64,000 bases of DNA. Origin: Heterobilharzia americana. Taxonomy: Eukaryota; Platyhelminthes; Trematoda; Strigeidida; Schistosomatidae. Of this stretch, positions 12,682 to 27,600 are shown piece by piece; position 1 is the first letter of the stretch, and every line of letters starts with the position of its first letter. The position numbers and the translations under genes were made by a program. The stretch covers positions 89,428,708 through 89,492,707 of the forward strand of contig OX104127.1 of NCBI GenBank assembly GCA_944470555.2, given 5' to 3'. The notes under the pieces are model-generated. The model had not been told where the DNA came from. It worked only from the letters and a program-made list of their open reading frames with translations, and did not search any database.

Positions 12682-15600
12682 TGTCCCTTGGGTTCCTAAT
12701 GGAACATAGGGATTCAGTAGCACGTCTCCAATGCTCTCTGTTCTCTGAAATCTTTCTAACCTGGCTCCACGACAGCCCACAAGCTCTCATTTCCTCCTCG
12801 CAACATCTCCTCCATGTCACCCTCAGACGCCCAACTCGTCGCTTCCTATTTGGGTCCCACTCGAGTGGCTGGCCTGGTGCGTGATGTCCCCAATCGGCCT
12901 TCTCAGTGTATGCTTAATCCATCTCCACTTCCTTCTGCATATTTGTTGAGCGATAGCTTCTTGCTTGGTTCGTTCCCAGAGCTCTTTGTTGCTTATTCTT
13001 TCTGGCCATTTGATCTTCAGTAACGAGCCAGCGTAGGCACTTGTTGATGAATGTCTGTAGTTTTTTGGAAATCCTTTTCGTAGCGCGCCAAGTTTCTCAA
13101 CCATACAAGAGCACTGACTCGACGTTGGTGTTGAAAATTCAGATGTTGTTCACATTTTGTGCTGAGTGCAGAAGATCTCCACACTGGTTTCAGGCTAATG
13201 AACGCCTGTCTTGCTGTCTTTCCAATCCTGGATTTGACGTCCTCATCTATGGCTTCGCCTGTAGTTGAAACAGTGCTGCCTAGATAGGTGAAAGAGGCTA
13301 CTTCCTTTAAGTTTCTTCCGCTGATGGTGACTGGAGTTTGTTGTTCTTGTTGGTGCGGTATCTTCATCACCTCTGTTTTCTCGATATTCACTTAAAGTCC
13401 GGTCTTCGCTGACTCTTCTAACAACTTGTTAGTTTTCGCTTGTAGACCTTCAAGTTTGTGTGGTATCAGACACAAGTCATCGGTGGCGAAATCTAAATCT
13501 TCTAGGTTCTTCCCCGCGGTCCAGCCATTGTATCCCCCTCTTCTTTCTCCCCACTGTTTGTTGCATGATCCAGTCGACCACAATCAGGAATATCATGGGT
13601 GATAGTAGACAACCTTGTTTTACTCCTGTCTTCACTTCAAAAGCATCACTGAGCTTCCCATTGTGAATTACTTGGCTGGCATGTGGCATCTTCATATAGT
13701 TGTTGAATGAGGTTGATGAAGGTTCGCGGTATTCCGTAGTGTTGAAGCAGTTTTCAAATTACTTCTTAGTCGACGCTGTCAAAGACCTTCTAAAAGTCGA
13801 TGAAATTGAGGTAAAGAGTTGACTGCCATTCTATACTCTGTTCTATAATGATGCGAAGCGTTGCTATCTGGTCCGCACATCATTTGTACTTCCTGAATTC
13901 AGCCAGCCTGTTCCGGTCTTAGTTTTGAATCCAGTGCATCCATTAGTCTCTCCAGGATGATGCGGCTTAATATTTTGCTTGCACTGGGTGGACAGGAGTG
14001 TGGTTCCATGCCATTTCTTGCAAACACTGAGGTCTCTCTTCTTCGGGAGTTTGATAAGGTGACCTTTTTTCCAATCGCCAGCTACCTTCCCATCTTCCAC
14101 ACCTTCTGCAATAGTGGTGTGAGCATGTTCGCTATTGCCTCTGCGTCTGTTCTCAGTGCTTCTGGCAGGATTCCATCTGGTCCTGATGCTTTCCCGCATT
14201 TCAGTAGCTTTATGGCACTCAGGACTTTGACTTTTGTTGGGGGATTTTTGTTCACTTGTAGTTCTGTGGCTGGGCTGCAGGTGGTATTTCTAGACGAAGT
14301 GCAGGTGGTGGTCGATTCAAAAGCTTTTTGAAGTGGTCAGCTCATCATTTCCTTTGTTTCTCTTCTTTCGTAATTAAATTCCCTTCATCATCTTTTATTG
14401 GCTTCATCTGTGTTGATCTCTTCCCACATAGTAACCTGGTTATTTGATGCAATATTTTGATGAAGAACTAGTGTAATAAACACACACACACACACATACA
14501 AGTTGGGTCTGTGACTCAAAATATAGTGGCATATATTTGAACACCAGTTCTATAAGTTTCAAGCTGGAACCCTAAAGATTTGTTGGAATTACACCATCCA
14601 TGGAAATCCTGGAATAAACTGAAAGATTTACCCACTACCAATTGATTTAAAGATATTGTGCCTAATGCTTACTTGATTTGAACTGCTACTCTAGTTTTAT
14701 CGAAAATAACCAACTTGTTAACATAAATTTCACCTGTCGTTAAGTTATCATCAGATGAATGGCATGAATGAAGAAGCAAATATCAATTAAATTAGCTTAT
14801 AATCAATTATACATGCACACTGTTGATCAATCAGACAATGAATGAAATGAATTCATTATTTATGAGATAATCAGTGAGTATTTTCATTGGATTTCAGTGT
14901 GCATAGTAAAAACTTTGAAGATGAATCTAAGACTTCTTTTTTGTCTGCAACAATCCAATCTCAGATGTATTTACTAGTCACCAAGCTTAGCAATCATGGA
15001 ATGAAGCTACAAAACATGGTTCGCACTGAAGCATAAGCAATCATTGAAGCACTGTCTAATAATAAAACTTGACGCCTGTTTAGATCTTGCAATCAATTAA
15101 ATGCGCAATATCTAACTAACTGACTAGTATATATAATTTACTTTGGTTAAGTCTACTGTACGGACTGATCTAGGAAGAAAATTGTTTCACATTATAAGTA
15201 ACGGTCATTATTACCGCATGTTAAACTAGTTCATTTGACAAAACACAAAGTAATGCATTTCTACTGACTGGTTGATGTTTCTAGCACAGCGTAACACTTT
15301 ATAATATCTTGGCAATCACACGTAATCATTTGGTTTTTAAAATTATCCTGAAATATGTGTTACTCACATTCATGTGAACATCGTCAAAGCACCATTTCTT
15401 AAGTGTTTTCCAAAGTATAAAACCGAATCAGAGTTGATGACTGAAAAATGAGTTCACATTCTCCTAACAGATGATTGGTTGCCGACGTGGACAGATCATG
15501 AACTAGAATTGACTTTGGCATTATCTTCTACTGCCAAAATAGACAAAATGTTAGAGTTGTTTCATCAAAGGTTGAGCTTCCGCTTGAACTGCACAATTAT

Positions 15601-18600
15601 TAGTTCACTTAGAATAGCAAGTTAGTTAGAAAGGGATTTAGTCTGCCTATCGAACAAGACGATAGTTTTAACTATAAACAGCAAATGATGATTGATGGAC
15701 TGATGTCACGTAATCCTAGACACGTCACTCAATTGTAGCCAAAAGGTTATTCAGCAAGTGATTCTGTTAAGCAGTCTAACATATCTTGTAAACAAAGTAG
15801 CACGGATTGGTAGCTTTACTACAGTGTCAAAGTTTTATTGTTCTAATAAAAAGCAGTAGCAACACCTAGTAAGACTGAATTCATTTAGAGTTTTTTTAAA
15901 GGCTTCATGGTAAGACGTTTGTACAGTAGTAAATACACGTAAAAATGAAACATTAGAACTATCGTTTCAGACTACAAATGATGCTTTATAAGTACTATTC
16001 AGGGCATCTATTATGCTGTTCTTTTAGTCTAGACTGTAAGTTGGTAGGTACTTTGTTGGAAAATGGTGCATAAAGGAGTAAGAGTTTAGTGGTGACTACA
16101 AGAATCTAGAGGGAAAAGAAGATAGAGAAAAACGACCCGCCGACTCAGAATGTATGTAGGATGTACCTATACTGGATATAAAAGATCAATGACAAATGGC
16201 AAAACTTGACAACTAAAAGGTGAGGAAGTCTAGAAATTGAAACTGGGAAGCGGGTGAGCCAGGTTTCAAATGAGTTACGGTTTCATACTTTCTTTCATTC
16301 AAACATTGAAACTGTTCAGCAAATTAAATATGGCCTTAATTAGAGAGAATCAACTAAAACCATCATTGCTTATATAGTATCCATTAGATTAACTTGCTCG
16401 CATAACATATTGCATTATGCATCTACCCAAACAAATAGTTGTTAGTCCTGAAATTTTGTAGTCAGATTTCTTTATTTTTAGTGATTTCCGGTATGCCAAA
16501 TTTTATATACACTGAAAACATGCGATCAAATATTTTCACTCAGTGTACTTAGAATTCATTAATGTAACCATGTATGCACTAATGGAAATCACTGTTCAAT
16601 ACCTTTTTGCTGTCATAGACATTATGATGACCGAGCCAAGCACTAAAACCTTTCCTCATTATTGGATTTATCTGTATAAACCTATCTTAAGCTTAAACAT
16701 AGCAATGTGATCTACATCTTAGTCAGGTATTAGGGGCGTATGAAATTCTCGACCTTAGACCAATGAGGCTAGACTTGCTAACTGAACTAATGTTCATCCC
16801 ACAACAGTCTAACCCATATGCTAGATCCAGAATATTAAAGGCAATTAAAATCTTCTACAAGCTTTTAAGACTAGCAAAACGGAAGGTGTGTGATAGAAAC
16901 GAAAATATCAAAACTGTTCAGTTGGCCTATAATGCTAATCTACAGAAACCCACTTAGGGAAATTAACCTGTCGAAGACAGCTGTTTCACTGCACTATGCA
17001 CAATATCACGGTAAACAACGTCCATTCTAACATCACACAAGCCATATTATGTCGTTTACTTCTAGTTCATACAGTAACACTGACAAACTTTCCGAAGTTT
17101 TGAAAAAAGCCAAAATTTCAGATTGGCAAGTTTTCTTGTTCTCTTAGAAATTTTCAACAGCTCAGTTGTGGTGGTTGAACTGACCGTGCATATCTTGCAA
17201 ACCCTAACATCAATAGATAATGAACGACGATTGAATGAAAATGTCCACAAGTTCCTGCGGTAATTCATTCCACACAACTGAAACAGGTCCACTAACAGAA
17301 GTACAGTGATATCTGCGAATACCTTATGTCTGTTTACACTTGCCATTTATATTGTTCTCTGCCTATCTGAAACAGCAGTTCATCTTCATATTTCAAGTTT
17401 AAATCGATATTTGATCTATACAGTGCTCAAACTTCATCTGAAATAATACATTTTGGTAAAGATTAGATAGGTAATAGGTGGGATAATGCTGGTTTGGGGA
17501 ATGAAACAGTACTTTTAGCTAAAGAGATTCCAGTTTTTGCCACAAAGATATCTGAATTGGTTGTGGCTAATATTTAAAGCAAAGAAACGAACGTTCTAAG
17601 CTAGTCGTCCTCTGATCTAGTCTCTTGGCTGTCAAACTTTTCATCGTCATGTAAGACACCGTTATCGGTCTAACATAGCTTCAAAAGCAAGTGAATTCGC
17701 ACACGGGTATGTATCACGTCCTGTTTTGCCAGGTTGTAATCTGCTTTGTGGTTTGGTAAATGTATGGGGATGGTGAGAACGTAACTGGCTGACTTTCCGT
17801 CTATGACTTCTTCAAACGATGGCACGATCATCTCATTGGTTAGCCTATTTGCTGGAATGAACTGATGAAGGTTGTCTTGGTTTGGTTGCTTGACTCGTAT
17901 ATGTTAGAGAGGGGATGCTTTACACCAACTGATGAGTTTCCCTGAAGAGAGGGGCGTCGCCAGCTAATGCCAGCTTTTTAGACTTCATTGGGGAGAGAAA
18001 TCACAGTAACTAGCCCATCTAGTCTTCGCTGTATAGAGCCAGGCAAAATTTAGATCGTTATTTATACTTGTCTGCTGTAATTTACTGGTATTTGGGCTGT
18101 ATAAAGACATATTTACAATGATAGAACAAGAAGTTGATCTTAAGCTATTCTATAGGTGTTATATTTTACACAAAATATGCGTATTGTGTTTGGCTTATTT
18201 GTCTATGTGCTAGTTTACTAGTGGATATGGCTCAAGAACAATTTTGAAATTACTTGGTGTCATTTCACATTAGCAAGAGTTTAAAAACAGTGCTTTTGAA
18301 ACAAAAAATACGTCGGAAATATTATACTACTAAGGTCACATCAATTAAACTTGAAAATGCAATAATACTTTATCTTCGAGTAACTTAGACTGAAACAATA
18401 AATGTTCCGAAGTTCACAATACTAGTCATCGCGAATGACAGTTAAGTGACAAAATTCAACGGAGCTGCAGCCAAATGCAAGCAACTTGATCTCTTATACC
18501 TCCATGAAGTGACAAAGTAAAACCTTAGCGACTTTCTAAGACTATCCCACTCAAAATTTAAACATGAGTAAGAGTCGCGGAAGTGGAATGAGAATTGACT

Positions 18601-21600
18601 TATATTCAGACAGAACCAAAGAAGAGAGGTGACTTAATTCAATAACCGGTCACCAACATTTGAAGAAGGTTGTTATAGATGGATGATGTGGTGACAGTTG
18701 GCTTATAAGCGCAAACAGACAGTGCAGTTTGATGTGGATACAGTATAATGGCATGAAAATGATATGACCACAGCTATCTAACAGCAATGAGCTGATTTTA
18801 GCCTTCACAGCGCAACGCTACGACAAATTTCAGAAGATAGAACAGACTGCATTGAATTTTTAGCATTTGTTTTTCCGTGTCAATGTAGTAAGATTTATGT
18901 AGGACGTTAGAAGTGTTAGCGTCAAAAAGTTGCGTTACTTTTTGCTCGGCAATGACCGGTGGATCAAATGCTGCTAATGTTGTGAAAAAGAAAATACAAG
19001 AGTTGCAGACAGAGCTTGAAAAACTACAGTTTGATGTCATTACGGAAGACGAGGCATTGAGGCATGGAGCAGCTTTGCGTGAGAAGGTGTGAAGCATCAT
19101 GAATTGATTGTAATCTTTTTTAAATGTAGGCTGAAGCTGAAGTGGCCGCAATGACTCGCAGAATTCGTCTTCTGGAAGAAGATCTTGAGGTTTCATCCAG
19201 TCGACTTACTGAAACCCTGGCTAAGTTGGAAGAGGCAAGCAAAACTGCCGAAGAAAGTGAACGGTAAGTGTTCTTGCCGAGTGGTTCTCTACTCGTACAT
19301 TTTTATGCATGCAAATAGTTAAGCGTTGTTTCCTTGCATGTAGCATGTGGCGTCAAGTACAAAATAAAATGGATACATATGACAAAAAAGTGGAGCAGCT
19401 GAAGAAGGCTGCCGAAGATGCAGCAGAGGCTGCGAAGGAAACCGATAAGAAATATAAGGAGGTAATTATCTCATGAAGTTTCGAAAATTTTGAAATCTTA
19501 TTTCTGATAACACTTTCACTTCTTAATTTTGATATCATGCGCACAGTGGACGAAAAGATCTTGAAATCCGTTCGATTGCGGATGACGAACGACTTAGTCA
19601 ATTGGAAGACCAGCAAAAGGAAGCTAAGTACATTGCAGAGGATGCAGATCGTAAATACGATGAGGTGAGTTCCTAGGAATGTGTAACTATCTGGTTTTTA
19701 TGTTTCCTCTTATAAACGTATTGTATGTGTTCGCTTATGTTTACATACTTTACTGGTTTGGATAACCTGCAACATCCCTGGAACCTGTGATTTTCTTTTG
19801 ATAGTGGTGCTTATTATACCTTTTTAGAAAAGGTCCGCTGTGGTTTTAATTTCGTTATCACTAGAATCGCAATCTAGAATGCACCTCAATGAAGCAACAA
19901 AAGATGTCGTTAACTAAGTAGGGTTGAGGCTGAAAGTAGGTTTCACTGATGATCTATTGGGTCCTCCATATTTCACTTGTTGCCCTCGCCCTTCACAATC
20001 AGCTAGAAGACACCATTTTGTAACCAAAGGAATTTTTAGTATTTCCTTCTAAAATGGACTGCATTTATTTACAATAATTGTTACATACTCTTTTACTAAA
20101 ATGTTATTTTCGACGGTAAAATGGTAGCTATGTTTTCTTGGTTTCTAAATTTGTTGGTATGTTGTGTTTTTACAAAACCCTAGCACTGGAAATACCTTTT
20201 TCTGGATAACTAAAATAGCTAAAAATATCCTTTCATAGGTGACTGTGCTAACGCTTGACTAATACAAGTGTCTAATTATTTCATGTCTTTGTGTTGTGCT
20301 TCCTCACTGTAAATTATCCAGTCTTCATAGGGTCTTCAATGTAAACAGCTCTAAGCAGGTATTTAGTGATAATCAATGCTTTCTATTCGGAATGACGAAT
20401 CTATGTGAAGGTTTGTAAGGATTTTTCGCTGTAAGTAAAAGCAACCAATTGTGTCCGCCAAAGATTCCAATTGTCGCCATTCCTGTTTAATTTTGTCATA
20501 AAAATGCCTAGGGATTTAGCCGTAGGTAACTCGAAATTTGCATGGACTAAATCAGAGTAGAACTTCACACACAAATGCTTCGGTTCAATTTGCTATAATT
20601 CAAAGTAGCATGCAGTGAACAAGTGGGTGAGAGAGACTGATATCAAAGTAGACAAAGGTGTATGAGATGAGAGGCAATTTAAAAACGAAGGTTGGTCATA
20701 TCATTCATGCTTTAGGAGACGTCAACGAATGAATACATCTGCACCACTGTCTACGATTTGTACCAAGATTCGTCAACCACGGGTTTCTATCGCCTCGAGG
20801 ACCCCGGTCAGGGAATCCACACCTTCCTACTTGGCTTAAATTAACAGTTAGGGACTTCATCGACTGATGCTGTCTTCGTTTGGTCACCCTAAACCTCTTC
20901 CAACCTAATCCAACTTCCTCTAACATTGCATGTCTAAGTTTGCTGTGGCTCGGCATGCGCAGCACATGTCCAAGCCACCTCAGTCGTAATTTGTCTATAT
21001 GTACTTTCAACTATCATGTTTCCCAACCGTTTAGCAGAACAGAACGAACTGCAGCACAGTATACCCGTTCTTTGATGGATAGTCAGATGTCTCTTTGGCG
21101 CCATACGAAGCAAGTTGGCAAAATGTCAAACAGACCTCTATCCAAGCTGAGATTTTGTCAGCAACCAACCCGTTCGGGCTGATGCAACTGCCCAATAAGT
21201 GAAGTCACCGACACTTCCAACCACTTCACTTCCTATCATTAAACTGGGAATAGTTGCAGACATCCTGGAGCACCATTTTACATTTGACAGGTGCGGAATG
21301 CATTTCAAACGTACTAAAGTTTCTGCTCAACGCGTTCAAAAGACACTACATTTTGTCACCATCTTCATTCAACAGGACAATTTCGTCTGTGTATTCCAGG
21401 TCAACCACCTGCCCTCTGGGAAGTATACGAATCACTTTGAAGTCAGAGGTATCTAAGGTTATATCCATTAGTACTTTTCTAATAAACGGAAACCGTGGCA
21501 GAAGACATCTGTGATTGGAACCACTGGTTGTAGTCAATTCGGATGGCAACTCTTCATATGCGCTTAAACGATTGCATGAGTTTTAGTAGGCAACTATGGC

Positions 21601-24600
21601 TAGCATCACATACCTGCTCGTTACTCCCTTTGCAGTAAAACACTGTCCAGAAACCTCTGGGTGGACGGGGTCGAGTGCCACTTTCAAGTCAAGAAATATA
21701 GCGAGTGTCGGCCTCCGGTAGGCATACCTGTTGAAAGGTGAAAAGCTGACCGATGCAATCTCGTCCAGGTCTGAAACCTGCCTGGTTTCTTCGAGTTTGT
21801 TGTTCTTGAACTCCAGTTGGCCGTCGGATAACTATGGGACGACCACCAGGTTCTGGGGTCGTCCATGTTGTGATATATAACAACTTGGACCGTTATGTCG
21901 TAATGCTAGGTCCTATGTTGATAGATATAATATTAGGGTTATATATCTAAACTGCCTTAAGTAGTTGAACTGTGGGTTAGATATATTAAGCCACCATCTA
22001 TCTTGACGAACAGTGCTGGATAGAGAGGGATTAGGTTTAAAGTAAGATAAAGCAGACTGTGTTAGCACTTGTGTCTAGTCGGGTTTATGCTTTATTTCAC
22101 ACGTATTTTTAGTTGTTTTTATAAATGCCTGTTTCGGATATACCTAGAGCGAATAGGAGGAATATAGCTTAGATCAGTATAACATCGGTTCGTGAAATCC
22201 ATGTGTATTATCAGAATCCGCCTCAAATTTTACTGATTAAATAGAGAGTTAATATGATTTCTTCAGTATCATATTTTGTCCAAATAAACTGAATTCTGAT
22301 CTACCATTTAGATTCACAATAATGTAGTAAGTTATATATGTGTACTAGATGGGCTGATTCAGTTGCCGGGAAACCTTTTATCTAGTCTTCCTTGGTGTTG
22401 ATATTAGGCAGGACGATGTGCTCAAATTCCGAATGATTCATATTCCCTTGGATACTTAAATCTTCATCAACCAGTGCCTCAGTCATTGTGTTTGCTGTCA
22501 AGCTACCCAAACTGTTAGTGACTATGCTTACAGCTAGATCACGTTTACCGGTGAATTGATGGCATTCTACAGCATCCTGATGTTCTCAATCCTAACCAGA
22601 ATCTTATGGTTAATTGTCGGTTAGATTTGTGACGTCTTTTTAAATAAAGTTTATATGCAAGTTATCATAAACAAATTCAATGAATGCACATGTTTTCCTT
22701 TTTCGTTTTAGGCTGCACGTAAATTGGCTATTGCTGAAGTCGATTTCGAACGTGCTGAAGCTCGTCTTGAAGCTGCAGAAAGGTAGACAGTAATCTATGT
22801 ATCACAGGCAAAAAAACGCATCTCGTGCATCGTCCATTGTGCTGCATGGTGTATTTGTACACAGAACATTTACTTTTTTATAATAATTGGTTCTAGTGAC
22901 TATCCATTAGTTAATTAATTGCATGTTTCCTTTTTTCATATTTCTAAAACTCCCCTGTCATTATGCTGCACGTTTATATATTACCTGTGAATTGTCCAAA
23001 TTTTCGAGATCTCTTGTACACTGGAAATAACGGAAAAGAATTTGGCTGAAGCTGAGTCACGTATGGCAAAGGCTAAAGAGTAAGTCTGTTTGTAGTTGAC
23101 AATATTCTGCTCACATAGATATTATTTTTCTCTAGAAACGACATTATTTTACGTGGAATGCTAAATATCGCCTCAGGACAACTTTACAAGTGCACAGTTT
23201 AAGAATAAGGAAAAGTAATTAAGCATATTAAACACCTCACTTGTGAAAGAAATTGTGTCAATCCCAGAAGATTGTGGCTCATCATTTTAGGCAATTGACT
23301 TTCAACCAATAAGTCGCAGGTTTGAATGCCGCTCCATTCACCGAGATGTAGGCAACCAGGTAGCCCTTATATCAGGTGTCCCTCATTACCAATTGCGTGA
23401 ACGTGCACATGGTTGCTGAGTACATTTGGATATTTTGGTGAAGATTGATAACTTAGAAATTTGCGATGAGTATGAAATAGTCTAGTTTGGAATCTCCCAG
23501 CTTATATCTGTGGTCGTATGAGCAGGGTTAATCTTAGGGTATTAGGTAATGAAGGTTAACCAATTGATAATATTGTAAACAGACAACTTAGTGGGAATAC
23601 ATAAGATTTGTTCTTAACTACTGCTTAGTATTTCTGTATAGATAGCAATAATGAGATTATTTTACCGTACAATGTGGATGATAAAAGGGTGTACCCAAAC
23701 CAGTCACCATATGGCAACTGATGTAGCTGTCATTTCAAGATTACTGATCTAACCCCCCCCCCCCGATCAAGTCTCCAAAGTGACAATTGTGTTGATTTTA
23801 CCCAATCTTAAGGTTGAACAGTGTACAGATAAAATGTCCGGCTTCATAAATAAGTGGCATAGACTCAAATCTTCAGAGCAACATGAGTTTTCTCAGGATT
23901 CCCGATATGTCTTGTTGATGGATGCCAATGAGTAAGAAAGTCAAGCTCATGTCATCCTCCCAATCAATACAAAACATCTAACAAGAAACTGAGGAACACA
24001 GATGTCAAAGTTGTCAATCACCTTGGTATAAATATATATGAAAAATTGTATCTTAATACTTACCAGTTTGGACCGATGCACTTGTGTGCGAGGTTCTATA
24101 CTGATTTTGTCAGTCACTCAATGTCACCAGTTTCTTGTCTCAGTGTCATTTGGCACTACATCAAGTTATCAAGTGAATATGTGATCAGTGATTTGTTTGT
24201 TCCTCAAGCAGTAAGATTTTCAAGTACCTATTTTTAAATGAAATGTAAGCTGATTTTGCAGCTCAACGATACAAAAGATTTGTTTTTAGACCATTGTATT
24301 GTGGATTCAAACAACTACCACCTAATTTACCTAAACAACCGGTTAATATCCTAGGTCCATGAGATTTTGTTTTGTTTATTTTGATGCACAACCCATATTT
24401 TCACGAAACTTGTTAGCCACCATCTATTATTTTACGCGAAGATATCAATTTGGTATGCGAGTTTGAAGTGGTTGGAGGTAACTAGCAGGATGCCTTGGTT
24501 GAGAGCCTTTTGCATGATGTGAGTTATTATTAGGGTGGATTTACGGTCTTAGAGAGATTTCACTTGTTTGTTTATCTCGCTATTTATGCCTTTTATATCG

Positions 24601-27600
24601 GTTCGTTATCCATACCCACCTTTGTAAGTTTTGTACCAATGATGTTGTATACCTTGGCACTGAGAATATCTATTCAGATTTGCAGTTTAATGGGTTGATT
24701 CACAATTTAAGCTGAAAATATTTGTCACCATATTAACATCATTCTTATAGTATTGATATATTATCATTATCAGAATCACCATCATGATCACTACTATTTG
24801 AGGGTATTGTGGAAATATCTTAATTTTATTTAGGTTTCCTGTTAAATGCTGCTATCTTGTTCATAAATAATCTTATATATTCGTAGCTTTCTTCAGCATA
24901 TCCATTTTCTTTGTTCTTATTAGGTTTATTGCTGGCCTAGAGAGTACTCTGAAGGAGTTGGCAGATAAATGGAAGGCTATGGAGATTAAAAAAGAGCGGG
25001 TATGTATTCCGTTGATTTCTATATTACTTTTCATTATTTTAATTAATATCAATGAAAACTGACAGAAATGCAGTTTACCTACTTAACACGTGTACCCCAG
25101 ACTTCTTATGTACTTGTATCATTCTTTACACATAAATGTTTTTCACCGTCTAATAGGTTCTTGGAAATTGATTCATTTTAAGATAATTTTCCTGTGAACT
25201 AATACCAGGACCATCAAGATGGGCTCGACCACCATGATGTTTAACCCTTGACTTCTAAGTCTTGTTGCGAGCATGCTGCCGTACAACCGTTGGGTTGGAA
25301 TCCAATGGTTTAAGTCTACAGCTTCCAATCAGTAGACCCTGGGCAACCGGATAGTATCATAAGTTCTGACACAGTAAGTGTGGCTCATAGCCTAGTCCAA
25401 AAACCTGGATCGGGTTAATTCGAATCATATTTCTTATCAAAAGTTGACTTCATTCTAATTCACAGTATACTACGACCACCATCTAACATTATCATTAGTC
25501 ATCTATGCTTCCTATTACTTTGAACCCATAGGTGACAGCTCCCTAAGAGATTCATCTTGAGCACTATATTCTTTTCTAGTTAAGTGCTTTTCAGGGCATT
25601 AATCGTGACGTTAAGTTATAATCATACCATATTGAGAGTTGATTAGAGTTGATAAATGTCTGCCTTGTGAAACTCCTACTCATCCACTGAATATCAATGT
25701 CTTTGCTGTGGGGTCTGACAGTCCTCTACTCAAATCCATTTGATATTCTAAGCGTGCGCTACTGCGTCCATAATTCGAATGTAACATCTGCTCAGTTATT
25801 CCTTTATTCTAACAAGTCTGTAGCTAATGTCTATTTTTGATAAAACTCACTTCAAAATTGATAAATTTTTAGTTAATGATCACCTAAGTTTCATCAGAAA
25901 TCACTCTTTTCCACATAGTTTTCAAACTACTATATCTTGATCTTAAACTCTTCAAGAGTGTTCACAAATTCTTTCTAAAGTTTGCTCCATTTTCTAATTT
26001 ATATCTTCCTTGTTCTATTTCCAATGTTCGTAATGCTTTACATATTGAAATGTAACACAATTTGTGCCAAGTTCCTGAAATATCGTTGTTCTTAGATTTA
26101 TAGTTCAGTGTGTGATTAACTGGAGTGACGTGAAAAAATCAGTGCAGTAGTGTATCATCTCACTTGGTTACACTAACCAGCGCGGATAAGTTTTAAGAAA
26201 TTGGTTTAGATATTCATCAACCAACAGTTGGACCAGAGGTCCAGACTCACTCGAACCTTGTAAAACATAGACGATTGAAGCGAAGAAAATCTTTTCTTCT
26301 CGACGAAAGGATTCTTTTAGCTGCACATTCATGATATACAGTAAAAAGGATAGGATATGCCAGAGTAATTTCTGGTCAAAGGTCAGTATAGACTGCATCA
26401 CAAAGGAAAGTTGCGCAACGGGGGAATAAACGGAATTATTAAAAAATAAAAACAGTTACGTCACATTTGGGTTATTTAGAGTGATCGATAATCTTCGATG
26501 TCCATGGTAAAAAAAGAGGTTGTACATACTTCTTTTGAATCGTTAATGCTTCAGATATGTTCAGATGTCTTAGCCTCACTCCTTTTGAGTGGCCTGGTCG
26601 CACTTTGTACAAAATTTTGAAGAACTTATCAAAAGAAGCGAAATGTCCTGAGTTTACTAAGTGTTCTGTTACAGAACTGAAGATGCATTTCTGTTCTCCC
26701 CTTGTCAGCTAAGTTGGATAGTGTTCGCGAGTGCGTTGCATAGGCTGGTACATGATACGCCCGATGTACTCGTACCTCTGTAACTTGGCCAAGCGAGTAG
26801 CACCATGCACCCACACACAGTAGTGAGTATAATTGACATCAGAAAATTTAGGGAAGACAATTTGATTTAAATAAGTAAGATATCTAATTCTTAGAGAAAG
26901 GTAACTATTGAATATATTTATGCTAAATGCTGCTATCTTAAGTCACGTTATCTGAGGTCTACAGCCAGTGACTTTGAATGTTTTATGGCTGTTAAACAGT
27001 TAATTAAACTGTTGTTAATTGGATGCGGGACTCGATTTTCAACGTGTTGAAAACTCACTCCCATCTACCAAGGTTTGACTAGCCAATCTAGTACATAACA
27101 GCCCTCAAACGATAGATGTGACTCATTGCCCAGTATACGGTTTTGTACTTATTTATTAAGTTGCATTACTAAAGCATAAGAAGTCTAAAGATTCCCGTTC
27201 TATCAAGAGTAACAGCCAGCTATTCAACGTATTGCTATCATACCTTGATCTAATCACATAGAGGATAACTCAACTCTACTTCTGCTTAAACCCACATCAT
27301 AAACTTTGATAGGCACCTGTGTCACCGTCTCAATTAGTGGTGGCTTTCACCTTGAAAGATTAGTTCATTTACTTTGTTACTATCTCTATGTCTAAACTTT
27401 TGCGTTGCAGTGGTTTGCACTAACTTCTAATTTAAAGATACGGAGTGAAATGGTGGAATGCTTTGATCGCTTCACTTACTTTGGAAGTTGTTGCATTAGG
27501 CCTATTGGGTTAATTGGTGACAAAATCTCAGTCCATATATTAAAAAAAACCGTTTGGTATTTGCCGACGTATGACGTCTCTGGCACTGGTAGGATATCCT

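Noticed and set aside
12496..12780. Asn-rich open frame on the - strand
   Set aside because: Artefact of the (TAA)n tail of the RTE copy.
16763..16957. 64-codon open frame as a small gene or extra exon
   Set aside because: No heptad pattern, no resemblance to tropomyosin exons or any protein I know; length is expected by chance in AT-rich DNA.
22995..23079. Reading 23009-23079 as an alternative exon 6
   Set aside because: Phase does not fit exon 6 (needs one base before the first codon). Length 71 nt and phases 0/2 fit exon 5, so I call it 5b.
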